A stretch of DNA of 64,000 bases, from contig JBEHXV010000009.1 in the NCBI GenBank assembly GCA_048498515.1, positions 88,887 to 152,886 of the forward strand. Direction: 5' to 3'. The DNA is from UBA4416 sp048498515. Lineage in GTDB: Bacteria > Bacteroidota > Bacteroidia > B-17B0 > Aurantibacillaceae. The notes below the pieces were generated by a model that worked only from the letters and a program-made list of their open reading frames with translations, was not told the origin of the DNA and made no database searches. Shown here piece by piece: positions 33,894 to 42,721 of the stretch (position 1 is the first letter of the stretch; every line of letters begins with the position of its first letter). A program made the position numbers and the translations under genes.

Positions 33894-34928
33894 TTACAGA
33901 CTCTCCCACCAATGTTCTTCAGGCAATTTATTCCCTAAAATAACCGGCTCGCCAATTTTTGGAGTGGTGATGTTAACATTCAGTTCTTCCGCTTTTTTAA
34001 CAGCGCGCCTAATGGATTCATCCCAATCGTGCATGGATAAAGCAAATTTTGCCCAATGAATTGGAAATAACACGTTTGCTTTCAAATCAATACTTGCCTG
34101 TACCGTTTCTTCGGGCATCATGTGTATGTTTGGCCAGGACGTATTATACTGTCCACACTCCAAAAGGGCAATATCAAAAGGACCATATTTCTCTCCAATT
34201 ATTTTGAAATGAGAATCATAACCTGAATCTCCCCCCAGGTACAATGAATGATCTTTTGTTTTTAAAATAAAGGAACACCAAAGCGCTTTAGATCTCACAA
34301 CCGTTCTTCCTGAAAAGTGCCTGGCAGGTGCTGCCGTAAATTCCATATCAAAAAAATCATGCTTGTCCCACCAATCAAATTCAGTGATCCTATTTTCATT
34401 CATTCCCCAATACTCTAAATGCGAGCCTACTCCCAAAGCACAAAACACTTGCTTTACTTTTGGCATAAGCCGGGTAATGGTTTGGTAATCCAAATGATCG
34501 TAATGATCATGCGTCAATACCAATAAATCAATCTCCGGCATATCATTCACTCCGTACTCATTAGCGCCTTTAAAGGCTTTTATCATAAAGGAGAAAGGCG
34601 AAGCGTTGCCGCTGAAAACAGGATCGACTAAAATGTTCTTTCCATTAATCCGAATAAAATAAGAAGAGTGCCCAAACCACACAATGACAGGCTCTTCCGA
34701 GGCAATATGCTTAAGATCTGTTTTTACAAAAGGGATTGGTACTGATGGCTCTACATTTTTTGATTTGGAAAGTGAGTCTTTCAGGATCTTAAAAAATGAG
34801 CTATCCTCTGCCAGCTGCTCGGTATGCGATAAATTCTGAAACGCTTTATCCCTGTAGTTCGGTGATCTTAAGATCCTTTCGAGGCGCTTTCCTCCCGGGT
34901 TTTTACCCAATGATTTTAATAATGACAT
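33894..34928 (-). CDS. UlaG/NAPE-PLD-like MBL-fold hydrolase
   Basis: 344 residues. Metal motif LTHDHYDHLDYQT, then GRTVVRSKALWCSFILKT, LGGDSGYDSHF and PIHWAKFALSMHDWDE, the arrangement of the UlaG/NAPE-PLD group. An N-terminal extension of about 90 residues (KNPGGKRLERILRSPNYRDK) is typical of the bacterial lipoprotein-less members. Substrate unknown; phospholipid-related esters or lactones are possible. Confidence 0.9.
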   Translation of the reverse strand: MSLLKSLGKNPGGKRLERILRSPNYRDKAFQNLSHTEQLAEDSSFFKILKDSLSKSKNVEPSVPIPFVKTDLKHIASEEPVIVWFGHSSYFIRINGKNILVDPVFSGNASPFSFMIKAFKGANEYGVNDMPEIDLLVLTHDHYDHLDYQTITRLMPKVKQVFCALGVGSHLEYWGMNENRITEFDWWDKHDFFDMEFTAAPARHFSGRTVVRSKALWCSFILKTKDHSLYLGGDSGYDSHFKIIGEKYGPFDIALLECGQYNTSWPNIHMMPEETVQASIDLKANVLFPIHWAKFALSMHDWDESIRRAVKKAEELNVNITTPKIGEPVILGNKLPEEHWWESL

Positions 34929-34939
34929 GACTTATATTT

Positions 34940-35005
34940 TATTACCCCATTGACTTCGGGAGCCTCAGTCAACGGGTGGTTGATCCCGACTTGTCGGGAC
35001 TCGAA
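34940..35005. repeat. Compact palindromic intergenic element
   Basis: TTGACT...AGTCAA and CCCGAC (34985-34990)/GTCGGG (34993-34998) form two stems. CCCGACTTGTCGGG is a motif I associate with short repeats of Bacteroidota. It follows the LytTR regulator gene on the minus strand and could act as its terminator. Confidence 0.55.
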
Positions 35006-35011
35006 ACCGCC

Positions 35012-35764
35012 TTATACTCCCAGCGTTTCTTTTAATTTAGAATACCCTGTTCTGCTCAATGGGACTTTCTTTCCGTTCTTTAAAAGCACTACGTATGTAT
35101 TCTTTTCCAAAGGTTCTATCCTGGTGAGTTGTTGCATATTAATAATGAAGGAGCGATGGGTCCTGAAGAATTGTGCCGGGTCCAAAACACCTTCATAATA
35201 GTTCATGGTTTTTTTCTTTAAATAGTAAGTATCCTTTGTAAAGATTTTTACATAATCATCATAAGCTTCAATGTACATCACATCGCTCACCGGCACGATC
35301 CGGATATCGGTTCCATTCTTCACTACAATGCGGTTCTTCTCGTCCGGCTGCTTGGAACTATTCTCAAGCAAGGCCTGGATGTTTTTTTCGGAAGAGACAG
35401 ATACTGAAGGTGTGCCACGCTTCGCTTTCCATTTTTCCAGTGCCTGGTCGAAACGCTCTTTGCTAAAGGGTTTCAAGAGATAGTCAATCGCCGTTGTTTC
35501 AAACGCTTTGATGGCATATTCATCAAAAGCGGTGGTAAAAATAACATCTGGCGTGCTGTCCAGCAGCTCCAGCATTTCAAAACCATTGATCTTTGGCATT
35601 TGAATGTCGAGGAAGATCAAATCGGGCTTATGTTGGTTAATGGCCTTCACTCCCTGGAAACCATCGCTGCACTCTGCCACAACATCCAGGCCTTTATGTT
35701 CATGCAGGTATTCTAAAACAATGCTTCTGGCCAAAGGCTCATCATCAATAATGACTATTTTCAT
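35012..35764 (-). CDS. LytTR-type response regulator
   Basis: 250 residues. Receiver domain with phospho-Asp in LIFLDIQMPKINGFE and the switch Lys in YLLKPFSKERF; LytTR DNA-binding domain (about 145-250) with VMYIEAYDDYVKIFTKD and FFRTHRSFIINMQQLTRIEP. Overlaps the sensor kinase gene by 4 bp and forms a pair with it. Confidence 0.94.
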   Translation of the reverse strand: MKIVIIDDEPLARSIVLEYLHEHKGLDVVAECSDGFQGVKAINQHKPDLIFLDIQMPKINGFEMLELLDSTPDVIFTTAFDEYAIKAFETTAIDYLLKPFSKERFDQALEKWKAKRGTPSVSVSSEKNIQALLENSSKQPDEKNRIVVKNGTDIRIVPVSDVMYIEAYDDYVKIFTKDTYYLKKKTMNYYEGVLDPAQFFRTHRSFIINMQQLTRIEPLEKNTYVVLLKNGKKVPLSRTGYSKLKETLGV

Positions 35765-36807
35765 TTTTGTGGAATTTTTAAAGTGGTAATAAACTCATTG
35801 CCTTTTCTTTCAGTCGTCATCAAGTCGTTACGGGCAAACAACAGGAACAGGCGACGCTGTATGGAATTCAATCCAAAACCGGTTCCCTTGTTGGCCAGTT
35901 GCGTTTCAGAGTCGAAAGGATTTTTGACAACGATGTATAAATTCGTATCTTTTATATAAGAAGCTACACTGATGGTAATTGCATCTACTGTATCATACAA
36001 TCCAAACTTAATGGCATTTTCAACAATGGGTTGCATTAATAAAGGAGGGATGTGCGCGGCCAGATGATCCGTTTCAAAATTGATCTCCACATTTAAACGG
36101 TGGCCAAAACGTACTTTTTCAATTTCGAGATATAATTTCAAATGCTCCAGCTCTTCGTTTAGAGAAACGGTTTCCTGGTCGTCTTTTTTTAACGTTCCCC
36201 TTAAAAAATCAGACAATTGCTGGATCATTTTCCGCGCTTCGTTTGGCTTGGAGCCTGCCAAAGCCGATATGGAATTTAAACTGTTAAATAAGAAATGCGG
36301 TTGCAATTGCTGGCGGAGCTTGGCCAGTTCGGCCTCCTTAACCAGTTGCTCCGCATCATTCCGGCGTTGCTCATATTCTTTTTGTTCCTGTATGCTCGAC
36401 ATGAGCCAGTTAAAAATGGTGACGAATGAGATGATGAGCAAGGAAAATACAAAACGCACAGGCATCGATAGCTCAAGGAATGCCTGGTATTCCCTGTCGT
36501 GGGCAAGTATATGCATTAATACCCACCTGAAAATAGCGCAAAATAAAATGCTGATACCAAAGGCAAAAATAAAACGGTAAAAGCGGTTCTTTCTTCCGGG
36601 CTGATAATAGCGATATAAGATAATGGCTACAAAGCAGGCGGAAGCCAGTATGCTGTTGGTAACAATGGAGTCAATCACTGAAATTTCCCAGCTAAGACCC
36701 AGGCGGTGTAGCATAACCGATTGCACAAACGCCCAAAAGGTCCACCAGACAAAATACAGTCCGAGGATCCTTCTTAGCGGGTATGACGATAAATTTTTCA
36801 AATGCAC
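35761..36807 (-). CDS. LytS-type sensor histidine kinase
   Basis: 348 residues: four membrane helices in the first 135, a short coiled coil (EQKEYEQRRNDAEQLVKEAE), and the His_kinase domain with LQPHFLFNSLNSISALAG and a degenerate ATPase (PIVENAIKFGLYD, GTGFGLNSIQRRL). Start is GTG directly after the previous stop (MHLKNLSSYP); a TTG two codons later is possible. Operon with the LiaF-like and DUF4288-like genes suggests cell-envelope sensing. Confidence 0.92.
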   Translation of the reverse strand: MHLKNLSSYPLRRILGLYFVWWTFWAFVQSVMLHRLGLSWEISVIDSIVTNSILASACFVAIILYRYYQPGRKNRFYRFIFAFGISILFCAIFRWVLMHILAHDREYQAFLELSMPVRFVFSLLIISFVTIFNWLMSSIQEQKEYEQRRNDAEQLVKEAELAKLRQQLQPHFLFNSLNSISALAGSKPNEARKMIQQLSDFLRGTLKKDDQETVSLNEELEHLKLYLEIEKVRFGHRLNVEINFETDHLAAHIPPLLMQPIVENAIKFGLYDTVDAITISVASYIKDTNLYIVVKNPFDSETQLANKGTGFGLNSIQRRLFLLFARNDLMTTERKGNEFITTLKIPQK

Positions 36808-37155
36808 TTATGCAAAGCTCAGGTTTTTTGCCTGGAAAACCATTGCTTTCTGGCGAATATAATTAATAAACGAATAACGGTCGGTATTTTCATGAGTATT
36901 AGAGTACACCTGCTCCCCGTCTTTTAATGATTCCAGCTCGTATACATCTACTACATCAATGAACTGCCAGTTAACCAGTTTATTATCGCTGTTCACAAAG
37001 GTTTCCTCTTCCTTTTTTCCAATAGCACGGGCTTTGTGGAATGCATCTTCTATTGTATAGGATTCTACAACGCGGATTTGTTCATCGAATTGTGAAGCGT
37101 GACTTCCGTTGTCGATGTTGATGTTGAACATCAGTTTTACTAAATAGTGTTTCAT
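36808..37155 (-). CDS. DUF4288-like protein
   Basis: 115 residues, soluble, starting MKHYLVKLMFNINIDNGSHA. The pattern FDEQIRVVESYTIEDAFHKA and QFIDVVDVYELESLKDGEQV matches my memory of DUF4288/4494-type Bacteroidota proteins; the exact Pfam number is uncertain. No catalytic motif. Located between the LiaF-like gene and the sensor kinase with no gap to the latter. Confidence 0.75.
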   Translation of the reverse strand: MKHYLVKLMFNINIDNGSHASQFDEQIRVVESYTIEDAFHKARAIGKKEEETFVNSDNKLVNWQFIDVVDVYELESLKDGEQVYSNTHENTDRYSFINYIRQKAMVFQAKNLSFA

Positions 37156-37186
37156 AGGGTATAGTTTTAAATGTTAGTGATTAGGG

Positions 37187-38020
37187 TTAATAGCTTTTGA
37201 TCTCGATCCCGCCCATAAAGGTGGTTCCTCTCAGTACCAGTATTTTTGGAGCCTCACCGCTTGTGTTTGGCATCACAGGCCTCTTGTCTTCAATATTCCC
37301 GAAAGCCGATACAAGGTCGGAATGGATTTCCCAGTTTGCAGGAACCAGTAATTTTGTGCCGCCAAATACGTTGGTGAGTTCAAGAGTGGCCTTATCGGTA
37401 AAATCGGCCTGGGTCAGGTTTAATTCGGTACCGCCAAACACATTAGTCACATCGCCTCCTTTAAAATTCTTCGACAATACGTTCTTTTTCACTGCTGCCA
37501 TAAAGGTGGTTGATTCGATATAATCTTCGCTGGTATCGGTTCCCACCATGTTCATGTCGCAATCAAATGGGTTTCCGTGGTGCCCATAACGACCATGTCT
37601 TCCATAACGCCTGTGGTGAAAGCGTTCATGCATTCTCTCCCATTTGTGGCGGTGTTTGCGGCGGGGCTTAAACATGATAGCCAGGCCTACCAGGATCAGG
37701 AGCGAAGGCCAGAGAATTTGTTTAATAGCCATGGTAGGATAAAAATCACACAACAAAAAAGCTCCGCCAATCACCATCATAAAAAACCAGCCGGCGTGCC
37801 TGAAATTATGCTTTACACCAATCAATAAACCAACCGCAATTAAAAATACTTTCCAGGTAAGTACCCAGGCAGGGATCTCAACTCCCAGTTCTCTTGCTAA
37901 AAATAATGATCCTGTTGCTACCACTAAAAGTCCCCCGAAAATTTTTCCGCGACGGTGACTTTTTTCTTCGCGTTTCCAAAACTCCTCGTTCTCCGTTTGT
38001 ATATTACTGTTATTTTCCAT
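37187..38020 (-). CDS. LiaF-like membrane protein (DUF5668 plus LiaF C-terminal domain)
   Basis: 277 residues from MENNSNIQTENEEFWKREEK at 38020; the upstream ATG at 38041 lies at the promoter. Four short membrane helices (about 25-110: KIFGGLLVVATGSLFLAREL ...), a His/Arg-rich linker (RHRHKWERMHERFHHRRYGR), and a beta-helical C-terminal domain (TFMAAVKKNVLSKNFKGGDV, NVFGGTELNLTQAD, GTTFMGGIEI). LiaF proteins restrain a cell-envelope stress kinase in Firmicutes; the neighbouring LytS/LytTR pair makes a similar role plausible. Confidence 0.88.
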   Translation of the reverse strand: MENNSNIQTENEEFWKREEKSHRRGKIFGGLLVVATGSLFLARELGVEIPAWVLTWKVFLIAVGLLIGVKHNFRHAGWFFMMVIGGAFLLCDFYPTMAIKQILWPSLLILVGLAIMFKPRRKHRHKWERMHERFHHRRYGRHGRYGHHGNPFDCDMNMVGTDTSEDYIESTTFMAAVKKNVLSKNFKGGDVTNVFGGTELNLTQADFTDKATLELTNVFGGTKLLVPANWEIHSDLVSAFGNIEDKRPVMPNTSGEAPKILVLRGTTFMGGIEIKSY

Positions 38021-38038
38021 TTGTGTTCTAATTTTCAT

Positions 38039-38069
38039 CAAATGTACTGCAGGAATAAAGCCTGTACAA
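38039..38069 (-). promoter_or_regulatory. Promoter of the LiaF/LytS/LytTR operon
   Basis: On the minus strand TTG (38069-38067), a 20-bp spacer and TACATTTG (38046-38039) fit the consensus. GTAC occurs at 38044-38047 and 38064-38067, 20 bp apart, resembling the LytTR-type repeats near 25.6 and 28.4 kb but with a one-base shorter period. Confidence 0.55.
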
Positions 38070-38138
38070 CAGCATTTAGGTTAGTTTACACCCGCGGTCG
38101 GTGAACGGTACCCGGGGGGCGGTAAGACCTCACCCCTG

Positions 38139-38155
38139 CCTCTCCAAAGGAGAGG
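38139..38155. terminator. Hairpin after hmuY
   Basis: CCTCTCC (38139-38145), loop AAA, GGAGAGG (38149-38155). It lies just after the hmuY stop codon on the minus strand. The CCCTCTCCTTTGGAGAGG motif is a frequent intergenic repeat in Bacteroidota; a T-run is missing. Confidence 0.45.
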
Positions 38156-38162
38156 GAGAACT

Positions 38163-39128
38163 TTATAGCTTCTTAAACTCGAACTTAGGATAGCCTTTAA
38201 TGCCCGAAGCATTGTAAAAATCCACAAAATGCAACTTGTAGTAAAAACCCTTGCTATCGTTGATAATGTAGCAGATGGCGGGGTTTACTGTGTATAGATT
38301 GGTGTTGAGATCAAAAGATTTCCACTCATAGCCAATGCCGTTCCTGGCTGAACCAAACAACCTGCCGAGCGTATCATTAATGGTTATTTCGGCAAAGGGA
38401 CGGTCGGTAATCCTAGTGATACGGGTATTGTAACTGTTGTTCAATACGCCTGTGACGAGATAGTATTGAAAGGGATTGGTAAAGACGTGCGTATACTGCG
38501 TAAAACAAAGGTCGTAATCGGTTCTTTTTGGCTCCATATTGCTTTGCTGATTGGTAGAAAAGGAAAAATTAATAAAGTTATATACCGGGTCTTTTACAAT
38601 GGTTTGCTGCCAGGTTTGTGTACCATAAATATCGCCATATTCAATGGTAAATGCTGAAACAGAAACAGCATTGATCTTTAATTTATAAAAGCCCTGCAAC
38701 TGGCCTGTTTCATTATATCCCCTGTTCACAACATATACCGTATTATTAGTTTGCCAATCACCTATGGCTGTACTATCCAGGTTACCATTGGGCATATCGG
38801 CTTTTCCGTATGCTTCCAAACCGGCAGTATCAGTAACTGCAGTTAAAGAAGTAGCATTTGTTTTATACACCCGCATGGATTTGGAACCGTTCAAAAATAT
38901 ATGAGTACCATTGGCAGCACTTTCAAAAGCAAGGTCCCATTCGGATTTAAGGTTGGTGGAAACCACTTTGTTTTCGCTTAAGGAATACCATACCTGGTTC
39001 TTGTAGTTCGGGGTCATTTCTACTTCAACAGTTAGGGCATCGCCACGGTCGTAAGCGGGTGCAGGCAACTCCTTCTTCTCGCAGGAAGAAAGAAGGATGA
39101 GCGTACATATGGCAATTAAACATCTCAT
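38163..39128 (-). CDS. hmuY: HmuY-family heme-binding lipoprotein
   Basis: 321 residues with a lipoprotein signal (MRCLIAICTLILLSSC). The HmuY pattern is present: MTPNYKNQVWYSLSENKVVS, SEWDLAFESAANGTHIFLNG, then TDYDLCFTQYTHVF. In Porphyromonas HmuY captures heme at the cell surface and hands it to a TonB receptor. The stop of the receptor gene overlaps this start by 4 bp, so both are co-translated. A paralogue with a T9SS tail lies at 42722-43993. Confidence 0.88.
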   Translation of the reverse strand: MRCLIAICTLILLSSCEKKELPAPAYDRGDALTVEVEMTPNYKNQVWYSLSENKVVSTNLKSEWDLAFESAANGTHIFLNGSKSMRVYKTNATSLTAVTDTAGLEAYGKADMPNGNLDSTAIGDWQTNNTVYVVNRGYNETGQLQGFYKLKINAVSVSAFTIEYGDIYGTQTWQQTIVKDPVYNFINFSFSTNQQSNMEPKRTDYDLCFTQYTHVFTNPFQYYLVTGVLNNSYNTRITRITDRPFAEITINDTLGRLFGSARNGIGYEWKSFDLNTNLYTVNPAICYIINDSKGFYYKLHFVDFYNASGIKGYPKFEFKKL

Positions 39129-41377
39129 TCTTTACTTATGCTAAGGGATAGTTTTACAAAATAATTCCTGCCGGTTGAAAAGGGCACGGAAGAAGCAGAA
39201 GTACTGTGCGCTCCCGAAGATACCAGGCTGGAACTGATATTTGTAACATTAAATATATTTTTACAACCCAGTGTGATGCCAATACGTTCCTTAAAGAAGA
39301 GCTTAGAGGCGGTTGCATCCATCGTATGGTAATCGGATAAAGCGGTTTGCTGTACTTCATTATTTACCATAGCAAAACCTGGTAATTTGCCATTGTATTT
39401 ATAAAATAAAGATACCGTGGCTTTTTGCTTAATAAAACGGTAGGAGATATTTTCCTGCACTTCGGGACTAAAGCTGAACTGAGGAGCATTTCCGCTTTCC
39501 GATAGATCATTGTACCTGCCTGTATAATTAAAGCCGGTTTGGAAACTTACTTTCTTAAAGCGTAAGGTATTCCCCAACTGTATACCAATGGTTTTATATT
39601 TGCCCACATTGATGTACGAATATTCCGTACCCGATGTTTGAGCAAGTGTAATCAAATTATAAATATCGTTGTAAAACACCGAGACATCCACTCTTAAGCG
39701 GCAATCTTTAACCCTGGCCCTGTAATTATAGGAAAGCGTATAGTTATCCGACTGTTCCGCTCTCAGATCGGGGTTCCCGACAATGTTGTGATTGATGTCC
39801 ACAAACAAAAAGTACAGTTCCTTTAAGGATGACGCCCTGAACCCACGGGCATAACTTGCCCTAACCGTGTGATGGTCGTTTATGGCCCACTTAAGGTTTA
39901 AGGAGGGCACCAGCGGTGTTTTGTAAACGGTGTTATAAGCATAACGCACACCGGGCTTTATCACTAATTTTGAAACAGGTTTGTATTCCAAAGTAGCAAA
40001 ACCCGCATAATCGCCCATGTACTGCAATTGCTTGTCGATGCGCTTTCCAAGGGCCGATTCATAATTTACATCATAGCCAATCTCATAATTTAGCTTCGCC
40101 GAATCTTTCGTATGAATAAAGGACGCTCTGCTCATTAATAAGGTAAAGCGGCTGGTGTCCTGGTCTGAACTGTTTCCCGACAACGTTTCATCAAGGGTTG
40201 TAAGGTCTTTGAATACCGTTTTTTTAATGCGGTTATAATAATTATAAGCCGACAAAGTATTTACTGTCCAGTTCTTCGCGATTTTTCCATTCAGGAAAAT
40301 GCTGTTATCAATACGTGTGGTATAATAATAATCATCGAACGATGTTTCGGAATAAGGCGCTCTTGGGTAACCTCGGTTGATGATCTTCTCTGTAAAATAA
40401 GTGCTCTTAAAACCAAGGTTTAGATTTTTAATGGTGTATTGATAGGCCAGGTTGGCAAAATACTGTTCCTTGGGTTTCCATTGCTTATAGCGTGTACTAT
40501 CGGCAATGTGTGGCTGTGGAAAATAGAAGGGAGCATCTGCAGGATTCCATCCATCAAAATAATTTCTTCCGCCACTTAGCTGGAGATTATGTTTTTTGTA
40601 ATGAAAGTTCGCATCAGCATTGACATTGTAAGTGCCAATACTTTCGTAATAAGTGGTAGCCCCAAGGGTAACTTTCTTTTTACTGCTATTTTTGGTAACG
40701 ATGTTAATGGTTCCGGCCAATGCGTTAGTGCCATATTGAACGGATAATGGCCCTTCAATGAATTCCACACGTTCTACATTATTCACATTGATCTGCGACA
40801 GGTCAATATTTCCATTCAGCCGCCCAATCATTGGCACGCCATCCATCAGGATCTTTACATTTTCGCCGCTGATGCCCTGAAGGCTCATACCCGCTCCCAA
40901 AATATTATCCTGCTGCAGGCGCACGTTCAATTGATTGGAAAGTACATCGCGCATGTTAGCCGAACCCATTTGCTGGATCTTTTCCTTATCAATGACCTGC
41001 ATTTTTTGCACCGACTGGTCAACCGGGGTTGGTGCATACTGTGCCGTGATGACTACTTCGCTCAAATTCAATTTAGAAGGCAGCAGGTAAATTTTTCTCA
41101 TGTGGTTCAATTCAATACCTGTCACTACTTTGGTATACCTGTCAAAACCTACCGCCTGCGCAATAATGGTGTAAGAGCTGCTGTCATCTTCGCTTCCTGT
41201 AAACTCAATCACACCTTTGTCGTTGGCTGTTTTACCCAGGGTAATAAATGAATTTTTAGCAATGAGCGTGGAAAAAGGAACCGGCAAAGAATCTTTGGCA
41301 GAGCATATTTGAATGCGCTGGGCAGATACTTTGCCGGAGATAAACCCTGCAATGAAGAGAAGGATAATGTGTTTCAC
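39125..41377 (-). CDS. TonB-dependent receptor (heme/iron uptake, HmuR-like)
   Basis: 750 residues: signal peptide (cleaved after VSAQ), carboxypeptidase-regulatory-like domain (about 20-100), plug domain (about 115-230, DGVPMIGRLNGNIDLSQINV ... YGTNALAGTINIVTK) and a 22-strand barrel ending in an aromatic residue region (NYFVKLSLSISKE). Coupling to hmuY points to heme as substrate. The start overlaps the stop of the 111-residue gene by 4 bp. Confidence 0.93.
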   Translation of the reverse strand: MKHIILLFIAGFISGKVSAQRIQICSAKDSLPVPFSTLIAKNSFITLGKTANDKGVIEFTGSEDDSSSYTIIAQAVGFDRYTKVVTGIELNHMRKIYLLPSKLNLSEVVITAQYAPTPVDQSVQKMQVIDKEKIQQMGSANMRDVLSNQLNVRLQQDNILGAGMSLQGISGENVKILMDGVPMIGRLNGNIDLSQINVNNVERVEFIEGPLSVQYGTNALAGTINIVTKNSSKKKVTLGATTYYESIGTYNVNADANFHYKKHNLQLSGGRNYFDGWNPADAPFYFPQPHIADSTRYKQWKPKEQYFANLAYQYTIKNLNLGFKSTYFTEKIINRGYPRAPYSETSFDDYYYTTRIDNSIFLNGKIAKNWTVNTLSAYNYYNRIKKTVFKDLTTLDETLSGNSSDQDTSRFTLLMSRASFIHTKDSAKLNYEIGYDVNYESALGKRIDKQLQYMGDYAGFATLEYKPVSKLVIKPGVRYAYNTVYKTPLVPSLNLKWAINDHHTVRASYARGFRASSLKELYFLFVDINHNIVGNPDLRAEQSDNYTLSYNYRARVKDCRLRVDVSVFYNDIYNLITLAQTSGTEYSYINVGKYKTIGIQLGNTLRFKKVSFQTGFNYTGRYNDLSESGNAPQFSFSPEVQENISYRFIKQKATVSLFYKYNGKLPGFAMVNNEVQQTALSDYHTMDATASKLFFKERIGITLGCKNIFNVTNISSSLVSSGAHSTSASSVPFSTGRNYFVKLSLSISKE

Positions 41378-41709
41378 TCTGTTATTAAATTGAGTTCGCT
41401 CAGCAGCTCATCTGTTTCCAGGTTGAATTTGGCCTCACAAACGATGTCGTATAATTGCCTGAGCTCTTTATAATTTAAGATCAGCATGGTGGAAGTGCTA
41501 AACACATCCACTTTAATGCGCTTTTCATTTTCAAATCCATTACAGCAAACCGAATCCTTCATGCAAATGACATAGTCACAAAAATATTTAAAAGCATCGG
41601 GCTCAAAGGTGGCAGCCATGGTGCCAAATGCTACCTGGTAATGGTTGCACTGGTTGCACAATATAACGTAACCGTTTTGGCTCCTCGATAATATGTTATA
41701 GCTGCACAT
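41374..41709 (-). CDS. DUF6686-like cysteine-containing small protein
   Basis: 111 residues starting MCSYNILSRSQNGYVILCNQ, with an N-terminal CNQC pair and DSVCCNGFENEKRIKVDVFS in the middle. The cysteines suggest a metal-binding site. I associate this pattern with a small Bacteroidota family next to HmuY loci (DUF6686), with moderate certainty. Overlaps the TonB receptor start by 4 bp. Confidence 0.75.
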   Translation of the reverse strand: MCSYNILSRSQNGYVILCNQCNHYQVAFGTMAATFEPDAFKYFCDYVICMKDSVCCNGFENEKRIKVDVFSTSTMLILNYKELRQLYDIVCEAKFNLETDELLSELNLITE

Positions 41710-41733
41710 GAGCTTAATCTTAACGATTGATGA

Positions 41734-42651
41734 TTATGCCGCTTTTAAAAAGGCGTCGATTATTTTTTTGATATCGGTTGTAGCCGAACCTTTCACGTAG
41801 CTTTTTTTGCAGGTATTTTCTCCCAGTTCAAATAAGCTTTCATACAGGCGCTTGTTATCTACTTTAGCGGCCAATTTCAGATCAGGTGTTTTTTGGTACA
41901 CTTCATCCCAAATGGTGCGTACATCGGCCCAGTAGTTTTTTTGTTTTTCCCAATACCTTAAAGCGGGCGAAGCATCGTATTTACCTTTGGTAAAGCTTTC
42001 AATTCCTTTTTCCCAAACCAGCAATTTGTCTTTTGCGCCTTCACGAATAATTTTCTCGTTATCCTGCTCGTACACCCAGTTACCATCTTTAAACACTTCC
42101 ATGCGAATATGCCTTCTCATCACGTTATAATCCTTACGCTTGGTATACTCACGGCGTGGCAAAGGCGAATCGTTCATCCCTTCCCAGTAATGTTTTCCAT
42201 CCACATGTACCCAGGTACCATAGCTTTCGTAACGGGGGCTGTCATCGACCTGGAAAACTTTTTGTGTCCAGGTTCCTTTGGCCTGTTCGGCAGTTAAAGT
42301 CGTTTTTTTCCACTCATTATCTTTCACATAGTTGTAAATGTCTTTATTTTCATACACCCAATCCTGGCGCCAGTGTTTAATAACTGTTGAATCGTCAATA
42401 ATCAATAAATGCTGCAGTACAACTTTGGTTGGAGTTTCCTCCACCAGTGTTACCTGCTCAATACCATATTCGCTATAGCGGTCGTGGTATTTGTAACCGG
42501 TATCAGGCGAAAAGGTTTCGGCAAAGTCAAATGTTACTTTGTAAATGCCGCACATACTTTTAATGCTTTCTCTGTCCTGGTCGATTTTGTTTTTTTGTGC
42601 AACTAAAGTGCCTGTGAAAATAAGGCCTGCAAGAGCGATGATTTTTTTCAT
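41734..42651 (-). CDS. DUF6607-like secreted protein
   Basis: 305 residues from MKKIIALAGLIFTGTLVAQK at 42651; the frame opens at 42696 but the internal ATG begins a proper signal peptide. Mature sequence contains SMCGIYKVTFDFAETFSPDT, HWRQDWVYENKDIYNY, GTWVHVDGKHYWEGMNDSPL. Members of this family accompany HmuY genes in Bacteroidota; a periplasmic role in heme uptake is inferred from context. Confidence 0.85.
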   Translation of the reverse strand: MKKIIALAGLIFTGTLVAQKNKIDQDRESIKSMCGIYKVTFDFAETFSPDTGYKYHDRYSEYGIEQVTLVEETPTKVVLQHLLIIDDSTVIKHWRQDWVYENKDIYNYVKDNEWKKTTLTAEQAKGTWTQKVFQVDDSPRYESYGTWVHVDGKHYWEGMNDSPLPRREYTKRKDYNVMRRHIRMEVFKDGNWVYEQDNEKIIREGAKDKLLVWEKGIESFTKGKYDASPALRYWEKQKNYWADVRTIWDEVYQKTPDLKLAAKVDNKRLYESLFELGENTCKKSYVKGSATTDIKKIIDAFLKAA

Positions 42652-42675
42652 ATCGTTGTTTTTATAAATAGAAAA

Positions 42676-42715
42676 AACCGGCAAAGCAACAAACAAAAAC
42701 GTTGCTTCACCGGTT
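42676..42715 (-). terminator. Intrinsic terminator inside the heme locus
   Basis: AACCGGCAAAGCAAC (42676-42690) pairs with GTTGCTTCACCGGTT (42701-42715); a T-run follows on the minus strand. It ends the T9SS-sorted HmuY-like gene, or allows partial readthrough so that this gene is expressed more than the rest. Confidence 0.8.
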
Positions 42716-42721
42716 GTATTT

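Noticed and set aside
36080..36580. 166-codon plus-strand frame
   Set aside because: Antisense to the LytS kinase; Ser/Arg-rich shadow without any domain.
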